A stretch of DNA of 64,000 nucleotides from Nelumbo lutea (lineage: Eukaryota > Streptophyta > Magnoliopsida > Proteales > Nelumbonaceae): assembly GCA_022828595.1 (NCBI GenBank), contig JAKGHH010000002.1:68234383-68298382 (forward strand), read 5' to 3'. The translations under genes were made by a program, and so were the position numbers. The notes under the pieces were generated by a model. That model did not search any database, had not been told where the DNA came from, and saw nothing but the letters and a program-made list of their open reading frames with translations. Position 1 is the first letter of the stretch, and each line of letters begins with the position of its first letter. Shown here in pieces: positions 21,134-32,399 of this stretch.

Positions 21134-22402
21134 TGATGAGGATAAAATTGACCATAAGGGCAAGGATGGAAAGTTGTTGGAGTAAGGTGTCACCTCATCT
21201 CGGAGTGTCACCTCGGCTATTAAGAGAGACCTACAACCATAAGAGATGTCAGAGGCCCCGGGTGATTCCAAGGGTGTGAACTCCGACGGTTAAGTCAATA
21301 ATCGCCAACGGAAAATAAAGTGGGCTGGAGAGCTTGTGAGGAGAGCTAGAGAGCTCGTGAGAAGAACTAGAGAGCTATATGCGGTGAGCTAAAGAGCTCG
21401 TAGGGAGAGCTGGAGAGCTTGTAGGGGGAGCTGGTGAGCTCGACGTGATGAGCTGAAGAGCTCGTAGGGGGAGATGGAGAGCTCGTAGGGAGAGCTAGTG
21501 AGATCTATGTGATGAGCTAAAGAACTCATATAGGAGAGCTTGAGAGCTCCATGTACCGAGGTGTCTGGCATGCCTTGTTCATAGTAGCGTACTACCATGT
21601 TTAGATGTGCCCAAATGAATGGGGGAACTATTTATAGAAGAGGGGCTTCATCCAAGAAACGACACATCTCTCACACGTGATCGGAGCTTAGTCCACTTGT
21701 CGTGCCCTTAGTTGACACATTGTGTGCATGTGGTAGGCAATGGGCCTACATGGAATGGCGTTGGCATTGATGTTCTAATCAACTCAGCCACGTGTTGCTT
21801 GTGCATGTTATGAGTTGGTGTTAGATCAACTCGTAGCTCATAACGACTAGGTCAGCTCGTAGCTCGTCATGACCAGCTTAGATCGTGACTCATCAGGACC
21901 AGGTCAGCTCGCCAAGACAGGTTAGCTCATTAATTGACAACTTTGCCCCCCCCCAGCATGTTGCCACTTGGTGGTTTCTAACTGGTGGTCAGTTTTGGCC
22001 ATATTAGATGCCTCCCACTTTCGAGGATGAGGTAGTGTGCAGATTGGCTCGTCTGAAGGAAGTTCAAGTTTGGTTACTTGTGTCTCCGAGCCGATAGGTT
22101 AGCTTTGCCTCCGGTTCGGTTGAGTTAGCATAGTTTAGCCACTACCCCAAGTCAGCTTTACTATCCCTCTTGCTTGGCAAGGGAGTTTGGTAGTTGAGAT
22201 GCTGAAATGGGATTTTTGCTCAGGTTCCCACAGACGGCAGCAATTGATGAGGATCAAAGTTGACCACAAGGGCAATGATGGAAAGTTGATAGAATAGGGT
22301 GTCACCTCAGCTACTAAGAGAGACCTGCAACCATAAGAGATGTCAAAGGTCTTAGGTGATCCTAGGGGCGTGAACTCCGACGATTAAGTCAATAATCGCC
22401 AA
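21134..22402 (-). mobile_element. internally deleted Tat-like gypsy element
   Basis: A complete LTR at 21134-21939 (TGATGAGGAT ... AATTGACA) is followed by about 305 bp of internal sequence and then by the first 158 bp of a second LTR at 22245-22402 (TGATGAGGATCAAAGTTGACC). Next to the first LTR is a C-run (polypurine tract of the minus strand) at 21944-21955. Next to the second is a sequence complementary to ATTGCTGCCGTCTGTGGGAA, the primer-binding position of Tat-group elements. So the element is minus-strand, has lost gag and pol, and its 5' LTR is cut off at 22402 by the AT-rich repeat. Confidence 0.75.
21324..21552. repeat. GAGCTC-rich minisatellite inside the LTR
   Basis: About ten variants of GAGAGCTCGTAGGGAGAGCTG stand head to tail with a loose 20-22-bp period. 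A second small cluster of GGTCAGCTCGTAGCTC-like units is at about 21835-21925. The shortened second LTR copy stops before this region, so expansion cannot be dated from the pair. Confidence 0.75.
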
Positions 22403-23410
22403 GTCAGTTTGGTTGGCCAACCATTCTACAACCAAACCAACTAGTGAATATTTCTAATTTCAGCTAAATTAATAGTTTAATCTCTAACAAATAACAATAG
22501 TTTAATCTCCAATAAGTATTGAAAATTGATAGAGAAAATACAGAATTACTAAATTTAAATTTATAACAAAATTTCAAACATTTATTTTCTAGAATTATTA
22601 ATTGATGTAAATGAAGTAATGTTTTTATTACTAGTACATTAATAATTGCAAATAATGTTCTATTTTTCAATGTCTATTAAAAATGTTGTATTGAAAGTTA
22701 TTACATAAGTTTGTTATTTGGAAGCTTATTTCAGTAATACTTAATTTTTTTAAAAATTATTTATATGTTATATTCTTATTATCGAATATTGTTAAATCTA
22801 TTATAATTAATTTTGTGTTTTTTATAAGTATTTTAAAGTTATTACATAATTTCGTTATTTAATCTATTTTTTGTTTTTCAAATAATATATAAAATATCAA
22901 TTACTTTTTTGAACAATATTTAAATAATTTTTTTATTTAATTTAAATATTTAAATGAAACTTAAAAGATTTAAATTTTATTTATTTGAATGTTATATTGT
23001 ACTATTAAATATTTTCTTATATAATTATGTAGCTATTTTTAATATTTTTATTTAAAATATTTAGTTATTGCAATATTTCAATATTACTTTAACTTTTTAA
23101 AAATTTTAAGTTATTATATTTTGAGTAACATTTAAATAAATTTTTTATTATTTAGTTATTAAATTGAATAACCCATAAATTATTATTTATATTGTTATTA
23201 CATAATTTCATTATGAATTTCATATAATATAACATTATGAATTATATGAATATTATTAAATTTATTATAATTAATTTTTGTGTTTTTAATAAATAGGAAT
23301 TTGAGATAACATAGGTCAGAAACTCTTTCCTAAATTAGAGATAATTTATGACATAAACATGAATTAGTGATAATTAGAGATAAATTAGGAGAAAGTGGGG
23401 GATAGTGGTG
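22402..23410. repeat. AT-rich dispersed repeat, copy 1
   Basis: The left edge reads GTTTGGTTGGCCAACC, then AGCTAAATTAATAGTTTAAT. A very AT-rich middle follows and the right edge contains TAAATTAGGAGAAAGTGGGG. The same blocks occur in reverse-complement order at 56562-58182. No coding capacity, terminal repeats or target duplication were found. Confidence 0.7.
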
Positions 23411-23951
23411 ACATGTGGATACTAGGGAATAGGAACAAATCGGAGTAAGGATTGGCTTTATAGAGGATTCTTATATATTTCCTAAAAAAATAGGTGCTGA
23501 GTTTTATTAGTTTCCTAATAAAAGGGAGAGGAAAAGGGTGAATAAGGAATGCCAACTTGCTGAGGTGGCAACTCCATATACTTAGAAGGGAATAATGCAC
23601 CCCCTCTAAAATTGTAGGATTTGGGTAATGAAGCAAGGAAAGGCCATCTGACGTGGTCTATTTTAGTTTAGTATATATAGATAATAAAAAATATATAATA
23701 TAACTATTATATTATAATATATATGATCAAACTCAGCTTGTGAGCTTGTGAAACAAACATTTCATCGATTGAATTCAAATTCGAATAACCAATCGAGCTT
23801 ATCATGAGATTCAATCTTAGTTAGCATCAAATTTGAGACCGAATAGTTCAATTAAAGCTCAATTCAATTGCATCCATTGCATTGGTTTCTCATTAATTAA
23901 TAAGATATATAAGTAAGAAGACATATTCTTAAAAACTTTAAAGATGTGACT
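23411..23951. other. intergenic
   Basis: No gene. Foldback-style words with GAGCTTGTGA and AATTCAAATTCGA occur at 23720-23880. The last five bases before the gypsy element, TGACT (23947-23951), are its left target-site duplication. Confidence 0.5.
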
Positions 23952-24555
23952 TGATGTGGCACAACCTGACGACTCTCACATGTCTGGTGACTCGGACGTT
24001 GATTCGGATGTTAGCCTCATCAATGGCCGAGTTTTGCTAGGAGATAAGGGGATAAGAGAGCTTAATTGCATGTACCTTCTTAGGTGAGAATGATTTCTTT
24101 ATATAGATGTGGGCGACCTGAGACCTCTTGCAACGGGTTTCAGGTTCTTGTGGAGTCGTTTCCATTCACTCAAGAGAGTAATGGTGTCCAATACGTAATC
24201 CACATAGGGGCTAAGATCTGTCCAGTTAACTCTGATGTATGTGTTGTGGTATGCTGGCTTAACGGTCGACTCATTAGTGCTCTAGAGATTCCGAATTGGC
24301 AACAGATCTATGTGACAAGTCAGTGAGCTCGCCACGTAGGATGTTAACAGTGCTTCTCGTAGCTCGGCCAGTCTTTGGGATAAGTCACTAGTTGTGAGGA
24401 GACTTTTTAGTCTGGTCTGGCCGATGTGTTCAAGGTCGGCCCAAGCTTGGTGCTACAAGCCGACTTGCCGAGGTGATTTGCTTTCTTGGCATCGAGGTGT
24501 TATTTAAAAACCACGTGTCATGATGTAACTCGAAGGACCAAATTACCCCACATCA
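23952..24555 (-). repeat. 3' LTR of the Tat-like element
   Basis: 604 bp, TGATGTGGCACAACC to TTACCCCACATCA on the plus strand. By eye about 17 of the first 80 bases differ from the other LTR, mostly C/T and G/A transitions, so the insertion is old. It lacks the block found at about 39745-39865 in the partner. Confidence 0.9.
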
Positions 24556-25815
24556 ATTGCCCCCCACTCCCGAGTTAGCATTAGCTCGGCAAAGGGAGTA
24601 TTTCTTAACATGGTAATTGGTCCAATTGGTCCGTTGGTCATTTTGGCTTGCTCACCTGATCTGGTCCGTGGTAGGGCAGGACGACGACAAGATTCAAATT
24701 TCAAATTTGAAAAGTGGCATGCTTAAAGGGCGCGCAAGTTTTAAATTTTAAATTTGCCCACGCGTGGTAACGCCTTCTCGACCGTTGATTTGTTGGTAGT
24801 GCGCCTCAGCTGTTGCTCTTTCTTCCCAGCAGACTATAATTATGGTTCCCACTAAGGCCCCACTCGCACTATTTTTGGCTTTTTCTTCTAGAGAGGAGGG
24901 TGGCTGATTAGCCAATGTGTTGTTATTTGTTCACCTACTGTTACCTTGTTTATCACTAGCACTAGCTCCTCTATATTTTTCTCTGGTGAGTAGTCTTCTT
25001 TCGTAAATATGTCTTTCGATCCATCTGAGGGTAGATCCTTGAACTTTCCATGGGTGAGGGTGAGGTCTTCACCACGTGATGAGGAGGGTTCTCAAGCCAT
25101 GACTTCTTCGTATCAATCAGGGGCCAAGGTGGGGGCCCGAGAGGAGGAGTTTCCCTTTGGTCCTATCGAGCTATCCAGCGAGCGGATAGTCGAGTTGTAT
25201 ACCCTTTACCAAATCCCTAGTGAGTTTGATTGCATTCAACCCAACCCCAACCATCTTCCTTGTTGTCATGATTGAGACGAGATCTATGTTTTTGAGGAGG
25301 CATTAGTTGTCAGCCTTCGCTTTCCTCTACATCCTTTCATAACCATTGTACTTTCCCATTATGGTGTTTCTTTAGGTCAGCTTCATCCCAATGTTGCCTG
25401 CACCTTAGTAGGTTTAATTTCTTTATGACACTAACTCAACTTTTCCTTAGATTTAGATATCCTTGTCAGGTTATGTATTGTGAAGAAGGCCCCCCACGTG
25501 CTCTATTGCTTTTATCATCCTTTCCACCAAGGTCAGAAGCTTTTAGATGCTTTCCCTCAAAAGACTAAGGTTGGAAGAGTAGATCTTCCTTTCTTGTAGT
25601 TCTGGCTGGAACATGGATACCATATGGCAGGAGGACTGCCAGAAATTTGAAGTTGAGTTTGACAACGAACTGTGACGGCTGGTCCACCGCCTCGTATGCT
25701 GGAATTTCAATATAGAAATTTTTTTGGCCGAGAATATGCTTATTCGGGCCAGCCTAAGCCATATAGGTAGGTCGGCCGACTTGTCTTTCCAGACTTTTCT
25801 TTTGTTATTTAACCT

Positions 25816-26005
25816 TGTTGAAAGACAGTTATTTGTCTAAGTATAGTACCGCATGGGTACTCTTATAATTTTCTTCTTTTATTTTTTATCTTATGTCGCC
25901 TTAGTATATATATCAAAGCTGGTGCCGCCAGTAGTACCTTTTTGGCTATCAATTCTCTCTTCTCTCTCTCTTCTCTCTTCTTCCATTCTTCTCTCCTGCA
26001 TAAAA
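25816..26005 (+). repeat. 5' LTR of the copia element
   Basis: 190 bp, starting TGTTGAAAGACAGTTATT and ending CTCCTGCATAAAA. It contains a TATATATAT box-like stretch and a CTCTCTTCTCTC run that is 11 bases longer than in the 3' LTR. About 20 substitutions separate the two LTRs by eye. Confidence 0.9.
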
Positions 26006-26656
26006 TGGTATAAGAGTGGGACTATCAGACCTAAAAGGAGAAGTCGAGTGAACAAGTTTTCTTTGCACCATATTTCCAGATCTACCGCCCTCATTTGTTG
26101 TTTAGCTCATTGAAGATCTCATGCACTGAAGTAACTTTTCTCTCTCTCCTCCTACTTTTTCTAGTTGTGTGCCAGGGAAGAACCTATACTAGGTCTACTA
26201 ATTGGAAGTAAGGTGATCAACACCTCTTTCTTTCCTTTCTTGTGGGGTCAGCTGATCCTTGTAAAACTGTAGGTTGTGAGGACCTTTTGTGTACTACAAC
26301 AGCAGCTTTTACGGTGAACTAAAGGTCAAAAAGTGGCATGTACTTGTTGTAACAGATTTTGTGTGCTGCAACAGAAGCTTCTATGGTGAACTGAAGGTCA
26401 GAAAGTGACCTGTACTTGGTGTAACAGCCATTCTGTTGATGCGTAGGTCAAGAGATGACATGTATGCACTGTGGCAACACTTGTGTTGATTCTGTAGGTC
26501 AAGGGATGACCTATTAGTGTTGTAACAACACCTGTGTTTTTACAAAAAGAGGTGTGTTTTCGAAGAAAAAAGAGGTTTTTTTTATTTCTCCCTCAGTGTT
26601 AAATTTTTTTTAAGGCTATGTACCCCATTTAATAGTGTTTTTCTGAATCTGAAACC

Positions 26657-27430
26657 ATGAGTGGTGAAGATTCTGCTACATCCAGTGTTTCCTCAATGTC
26701 GAATGGAATGAGTGGGGGTGTGGACCTATCCATTCCCATGGCTGTTATTCCTCTCGATGGCTTAAATTATTTAGAGTGGTCAAAATGGATCAAGTTGTAC
26801 ATCACTGCAAAGGGAAAGATAGGTTATATAAATGGGAGAATCAAAGAACCCAATTCAGGGAGTGTTGGAACTAGGAAAGCAGCATGATCATGTCTTGGCT
26901 TTTAGTGTCTATGCAACCTCAAATAAGAAGGAATTTTATGTGGGCTGAAATGGAAAATGAGATATGGGAACAAGCAAAACAACCTATTCTAAACTGCGTC
27001 ACTATGCAAAAATCTACGAGTTATAGGCAGAATCGTCCACTTGTAAACAGGGCGGGATGTGTCTATATGTGTACTACTTAGACTTGACCTCTATTTGGAA
27101 GGAGTTAGACCATTATCAAAGTGTGGACTAGAAGTGTGATGAAGATTCAAAACTATACAAAAAGAGTTTGATGAACAATTCTAAAGAAGATGCAGTTGTG
27201 TTGGCAGCGAAAGGGAGTGTTACTATTTGTGGGGGAAATACCTTTAGGAAGGGTGATTTTTAGAAAAAGGTGGATGACAAGAACAAATTGCGGTGTACTC
27301 ATTGCCAGAAACCCTGACACACATGTTGGGATCTTCATAGGAAGCCGAAATGGGCTCAAGATCAGAATAAGAAGCAATGTTCAAATATGAATAAAAAGTC
27401 AGGACAACAAGGTACATGAAAACACAATAT
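26657..27430 (+). pseudogene. copia gag
   Basis: Gag starts at MSGEDSATSSVSSMSNG and contains VIPLDGLNYLEWSKWIKLYI, the N-terminal gag signature of copia elements of the Retrotran_gag_3 type. The frame is interrupted at 26885 and again within 27080-27290. The zinc knuckle is recognisable near 27285-27335 as CTHCQKP, a stop, then HTCWDLHRKPKW, so the glycine position of the CCHC motif has become a stop. Confidence 0.75.
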
Positions 27431-27791
27431 GGAAAATATGGCTACTCAAGAGAATCAGCCCCCCATTACTACTGTAACTCAAACACATACCTCTGGATCT
27501 GACCCAAGGGAGGATATTATAAATTATTTCTGTGACCATTTAGAGTTTTATGGTAGAGCAATTCATCAAATGGATACTCCTCCCTCAACCTCATTTGCGT
27601 CTATATCAAGTAATTCTCCCACAGCTTTCCACGTAGCATCTCATACCCCTGACACTCCTTGGATTTCTGATTCTGGAGCATCTAAACACATGACTGGTAA
27701 GTCCTCTTACTTTCAAACCAATCACCTCCTTTCTAGAAGAGACAAGGTGAGACTAGCCGATGGATCATACTCTACCATAGCTTGTCAATGA
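27429..27791 (+). pseudogene. copia protease
   Basis: A 120-codon frame ends with PWISDSGASKHMTGKSSYF. DSGA is the aspartic-protease active site. The frame stops at 27789 in the phrase DGSYSTIACQ, where DG and the following strand of the enzyme would continue, so the domain is truncated. Confidence 0.8.
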
Positions 27792-28054
27792 TCCATTTCT
27801 CTTCCTTTTGGCCTTACCTTATCTAATGTTTTACATGTCCCAAAATTTTCCATTAATTTGTTCTCTGTTAATAGTATTACTAATAACTTAAACTGCTCAG
27901 TAACCTTTTTCCCTTCTCACTGTGTGATCTAGGATCTGGCCTCAGAGAGGATGATTGATATAGGATATATGGTGGATGGGCTTTCATACTGAAGAATAAG
28001 GCTGGCCTTCAAGTCATAGAGTCTAAGAGTCAGTCTTGTAAGAGTCAGGTCTAT

Positions 28055-28620
28055 TTGTGGCACAATTTTCTTAGTCATTTATCTTTTGAGTCTTTTAAAG
28101 TTGTGTTTCCAGAATTGTTTAAGTCAATGCCAGTGTTAGAATTTACTTGTCAAACTTGTCAATTGAGTAAGCAATGTAGAACCCATTTCTCTTCAAAAAA
28201 TAATAAATCTGAATTTCCTTTCCACATTATTTATTCTGATGTTTGGGGCCCTGTTACTTTACAATCTGAGAGTGGCTACAAGTATTTTCTTACCCATATT
28301 GACGATTACTCCAGATATACATGGGTATATCCCATGCGAACCAGGGATGAAGTACCTAAAATTATCCAAGATTTCCAACGGATGATCTTCACCCAATTTC
28401 AAACTGAAATCCAAATCTTTCAATCGGACAATGCCAAAGAATATTTTCATGGTGATCTCATGGAATTTTTTGCTTCACGTGGCTCACTTCACCGTAGCTC
28501 TTGTTCCTAGACACCACAACAAAATAGTGTTACTGAAAGAAAGAACCGACACCTTCTTGAAGTGGCCCGGAGTTGCTATTCCATATGAATGTCCCAAAAT
28601 ATTTTTGGCTTGAGGCTGTC
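28055..28620 (+). pseudogene. copia integrase
   Basis: The frame opens in the zinc-binding region (MWHNFLSHLSFESF and FTCQTCQLSKQ). It continues through the core with Asp in HIIYSDVWGPV, a second Asp in QSDNAKEYF, and then breaks at 28510. In another frame QQNSVTERKNRHLLEVA supplies the catalytic Glu. The sequence between 28620 and 29037 keeps integrase C-terminal and linker words but is full of stops. Confidence 0.85.
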
Positions 28621-29037
28621 TTTTGTACTACCTACCTCATCAACCGCATACCCTCTTGGTGGTTAGAGCATAAAGCCCCACATTAACTTCTTTTCCCTAA
28701 GGCACCACTTCTTCCTATTCCTTCTCATGTGTTTGGGTGTCATTGTTTTGATCAAAACCTGTCACCCACTCGTGGAAAATTAGATCATCGTGCCATTCCT
28801 TGCATTTTCTTGGGGTACTCCTTCACTCAAAAGGGATATCGGTTCTTTGATCCTGTCTCTTGAAAATTTTATGTCTCTATGGATGCCTCTTTTTTTTAGA
28901 GTGAGCCTTTCTTCCCTTTTTCTCCTCAGGGGGAGTGTAGGAATGAGGAGAAACTAGTTCAACTCCCTCCTCTTCCTGATCCTCCTCCCTTTCGTGTCTT
29001 CTTTCGTCATCACAAAAGCCAATCGTGTTCAAGAGCT

Positions 29038-30015
29038 ATGGGGCACCAAGAAGCTGTACCACCAATGCCATTAGACTCCCCAGGAGTGGATCATACCCAT
29101 TCAGGTACATTGGTCCCTGTTGATGTTCCTAACCCTATTGCCATTGACACTTCTGTTGCTAATGACCTTGACCTTCCTATTGCTCACCAGAAAAGTATTA
29201 AATCTTGCACCACTAAACACCCAATTTCCCACTTTGGCAGTGTCCCTATCCCTAAGATTGTGGCAGAAGCCCTTTCGATACCTGAATGGACATATGCTAT
29301 GAAGGAAGAAATTAATGTGTTACATAAAAATGGCACATGGGAACTTGTAGATCTTCCTAAAGGGAAAAATCCAGTTGGATGTAAATGGGTTTTCATGGTT
29401 AAACACAAGGCTGATGGCACCATGGAATGGTATAAAGTTTGTTTAGTGGCAAAGGGGTTTACACAAGTGTATAGAGTAGATTATGCAGAAACTTTTGCAC
29501 TTGTTGCTAAGATGAGCTCCATTAGAGTCCTTTTCTCCCTTGCTGCTAACCTTGACTGGGATCTAGATCAGCTTGACATCAAGAATGCCTTCCTAAATGG
29601 TGACCTTGAAGAGGAAGTATACATGGTTCAACCCCCTGGTTTTCAGGCTCAAGGTAAGGAACAAAAAGTGTACAGGCTAAAAAAATCATTATATGGCCTG
29701 AAACAATCACCAAGGGTCTGGTTCAGCTAGTTCCATGTAGCAATACAACAAAGAGGATACAAGCAGTGTCAATCTGATCACACATTGTTTGTGAAGAGAG
29801 AGAAAGGGAAAATTGCAGCACTAATAGTATATGTTGATGATATAGTTATCACTAGTGATTGGAAGGATGAAATTCAGACGTTAAAGAATTTTCTTGCTAC
29901 CCAATTTGAAGTGAAAGATCTAGGTCCTCTAAATTACTTCCTTGGGATTGAAATGGCCCACTCACAAAGGGGTATCTTCATTTCCCAAAGAAAATATGTC
30001 CTAGATCTACTCTAG
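29038..30015 (+). pseudogene. copia reverse transcriptase
   Basis: The frame at 29038-29730 contains WTYAMKEEINVLHKNGTWEL, then KWVFMVKHKADGTMEWYK, LDIKNAFLNGDLEEEVYM and KSLYGLKQSPRVW, the fingers and palm of a copia RT. A stop at 29728 follows, and the next frame (29785-30015) holds the catalytic YVDD in ALIVYVDDIVITSD and FEVKDLGPLNYFLGIEMA. Active-site residues are intact, so inactivation is by the stops. Confidence 0.9.
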
Positions 30016-30033
30016 GATACAGGAAAACTAGGA

Positions 30034-30772
30034 GTGAAGCCAGTTGAATCCCACATTGACCCTAACCACAAACTAGGAGACTATCAAGGTGAACCCATCA
30101 AAGATGTGAAACTGTTCCAGAGACTTGTAGGAAGACTATTATATCTTTCTATGACTCGACCAGACATAACTAATGCAATATGTGTTCTTAGCCAGTTCAT
30201 GCATGCCTCTAAGACTACCCATCTTGAAGCAGCAGAATGAGTTCTCAGATATCTTAAGAAGTTCCCAAGTGGAGGCTTGTTGCTCCAAAAGCATGGACAT
30301 TTGAAAGTTGAAGTGTATATTGATGCAGATTGGATAGGATCCCTAAATGACAGAAAGTCAACTAGTGGCTACTATACTTTCATAAGAGGTAATTTAGTTA
30401 CTTGGAGTAGCAAAAAGCAGAATGTGATAGCTAGATCTAGTGCTAAAGCTGAATACCAGGCAATGTCTCATGGAGTGGCTAAAAAATTTGTTGGGTGAGT
30501 TAGGTTTTTCAGTTGATGGACCAATGACACTATTATGTGATAACAAAGCAGCCATAATCATTACTACTAATCTAGTGTTGCATGATAGAACTGAACACAT
30601 CGAAGTCGACAAACACTTTATTAGAGATAAGGTCGTCACAGGGGAAGTGTGTACTCTTTATGTTACTTCTAAAGATCAATTTGCAGACATCTTTACAAAA
30701 GGGTTACACCACTCACGGCAACATGATTGTTGTGACAAGTTGGGCATGATTGACATCTATGTCCTAATTTGA
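30034..30772 (+). pseudogene. copia RNase H
   Basis: The connection frame (30034-30240) reads LFQRLVGRLLYLSMTRPDI. The RNase H domain follows with Asp in YIDADWIGSLNDRKSTSGY, Glu in SSAKAEYQAMS, and Asp in TLLCDNKAAI, ending with QFADIFTKGL and a natural stop 7 codons before the polypurine tract. A stop at 30238 and a frameshift near 30490 disrupt it. Confidence 0.88.
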
Positions 30773-30778
30773 GGGGGG

Positions 30779-30957
30779 TATTAAAAGACTGTTATTTGTC
30801 TAAGTATAATACCATTGGGGTACTCTTGTAATTTTAATCTTTTATTTTTTATGTTCTATCGCCCTAGTATATATATCAAAGTTGGCACTGCCAGTAATAC
30901 CTTTTCTGCTCTCAGTTCTCTCTTCTCTCTTCTTCCATTCTTCTCTCCTGCATAACA
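30779..30957 (+). repeat. 3' LTR of the copia element
   Basis: 179 bp, starting TATTAAAAGACTGTTATT (the terminal TG has become TA) and ending CTCCTGCATAACA. It is directly followed by AACCT. Confidence 0.9.
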
Positions 30958-32209
30958 AACCTTTAGCTCGGCTAATCTTTTTCCCATTTTTTCCAGATAT
31001 GGCGAGTATGGAATCTCTTTTGGCGGCATCCAAGAAGAGGGCCTGGAGAAAGAAGAAGAGGGTTGATCATTCATCAAAAGAGGGCACCTCAGCTAGCTCT
31101 AAGGTAAGGTCGTTGTCGTTTGATCCTCCTTTTGTCAACCGGGACTCTATGGGCCCTGCCACCTCTCAACCTCAGGTCGGCCAAGAGGAACGTTAAGCCA
31201 GCCCTTGCACCTTTGACATACATCGCTTTGTTCCAAACAATGACGTTTCTATGATTGACCACCTGAACAACCCGAATATAGCTCTCTGGATGGGAAGAGG
31301 CATACTACTTCTGGAAGATGTGTGATATTACCACGGCTTGGACCTAGCCGACGTTAGAGCTCGGATGACTCGTTGCATCCTTCAGGTTTGTCTTCTGCTT
31401 TTTCGAAGCTTTTGTGTTTCTCGATGTATAGTTCTTGTGCTGATTATACCTTTCTTCCTTTGGTAAGCGAACATTATGGGGCAGGTACTACTGGATTAGG
31501 TTGCCTCAGGCCTGAGAGAGAGAGAGTCAAGCTGCAACCAAGCATTGATACTCTGTAGTCTCAAATGTGAGGGATCCAACTCATCAGTGTCGAGGAGGAC
31601 TACCAGTTATTTATCCAGCTGAACGGGAAGATATAGCGTGAGCTGGACGAGGCCCGAGAGACTATCGCAGCCTAGGAGTGCCAACTAGAAGAGAGGCGAA
31701 CAAAGTATACAGAGGATGTCCACTGAGCAAAATTGGCATCCATTGAACGTTTCCGTGACTCCTCTGAATATTCCTAGGAAAAGGTGGAAAATGTTGTCCT
31801 CGCAATGAAAAGGGAATTTAAGCTTCATCGCCGCTATTTAAAGACTTTGCACCCTGATTTGACTTTGGTGTCTTATCTATCAACGACATGCCAAATGAGC
31901 TTGCTGTGTAAGTCAATGAGGAGCCGTAGAAAAGGGTGAGGAGGATGGCGATGTTGATGATGAGCTACAAGGGGATGATGAACAATAGGTCGGCCTTGAT
32001 GTTTGTTGTTTCCTTCTTTTTGTTCTAGGAGCCTACGTGTTCCTATAAGATGATATTCCGTGGACCTACAAACCTATGTTGCTTGGATTTTGCTACTACT
32101 TTGCCTGAACATTTTTTAATGTACTTCGACCCTTAAATACTTAATGAAACTTACTTTGCTTCTATATCTGATGTCTTCTTTGAATTGAGCTTCTATCATT
32201 CTCTATCTT

Positions 32210-32345
32210 GTCGTCAGCCTTTTCGGCCGAGCTGTGGATAGGTCGGCCCAAATGCCTTAGCACTAAAAAGCGTTGGCGCCCCTTGGTCTTCTTTTAGCCA
32301 AGCTGTGGGCAGGTCGATCCAGGTGCCTTAGTTCTAAAAAGCGTT
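32210..32345. repeat. ~69-bp tandem repeat in the Tat-like element
   Basis: Two head-to-tail copies contain GAGCTGTGGATAGGTCGG (32229) and AAGCTGTGGGCAGGTCGA (32298), each followed by CTAAAAAGCGTTGGC. It lies between the antisense ORF relic and the second copia LTR, probably in the untranslated region of the gypsy element. Confidence 0.7.
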
Positions 32346-32399
32346 GGCATCCCATAAGTTTCTTTTATACTTAGCAAAATTTTGTTGTTCCATAGACGT

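Larger units (their letters stand above)
25816..30957 (+). mobile_element. complete Ty1/copia retrotransposon
   Basis: Two LTRs (25816-26005 and 30779-30957) bound a 5.1-kb element flanked by identical AACCT duplications at 25811-25815 and 30958-30962. The primer-binding site TGGTATAAGAGTGGGAC (26006) adjoins the 5' LTR and matches initiator-Met usage with one change in TGGTATCAGAG. The polypurine tract TTTGAGGGGGG adjoins the 3' LTR. Gag, protease, integrase, RT and RNase H follow in copia order. Stops and frameshifts in all parts make it non-autonomous. Confidence 0.95.
25009..32000 (+). pseudogene. antisense accessory ORF (putative gypsy-type transposon domain), split by copia
   Basis: On the strand opposite to gag-pol, beside the 3' LTR, a reading frame starts at 25009. 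After an acidic leader it reads IELSSERIVELYTLYQIPSE and, after a stop, DEIYVFEEALVVSLRFPLHP and GVSLGQLHPNVACTLVG. This is the pattern of the plant domain named 'putative gypsy type transposon' (Pfam Transposase_28). The copia element interrupts it at 25816. Beyond the insertion it resumes with SMESLLAASKKRAWRKKKR, then DLADVRARMTRCIL and a degenerate coiled-coil-like tail to about 32000. At least six stops break it. Extra antisense ORFs are known from Tat-group elements. Their function is unknown. Confidence 0.65.

Noticed and set aside
30842..31196. separate host gene beginning MASMESLLAASKK
   Set aside because: It is the continuation of the antisense ORF of the gypsy element beyond the copia insertion, partly overlapping the copia LTR in other frames.
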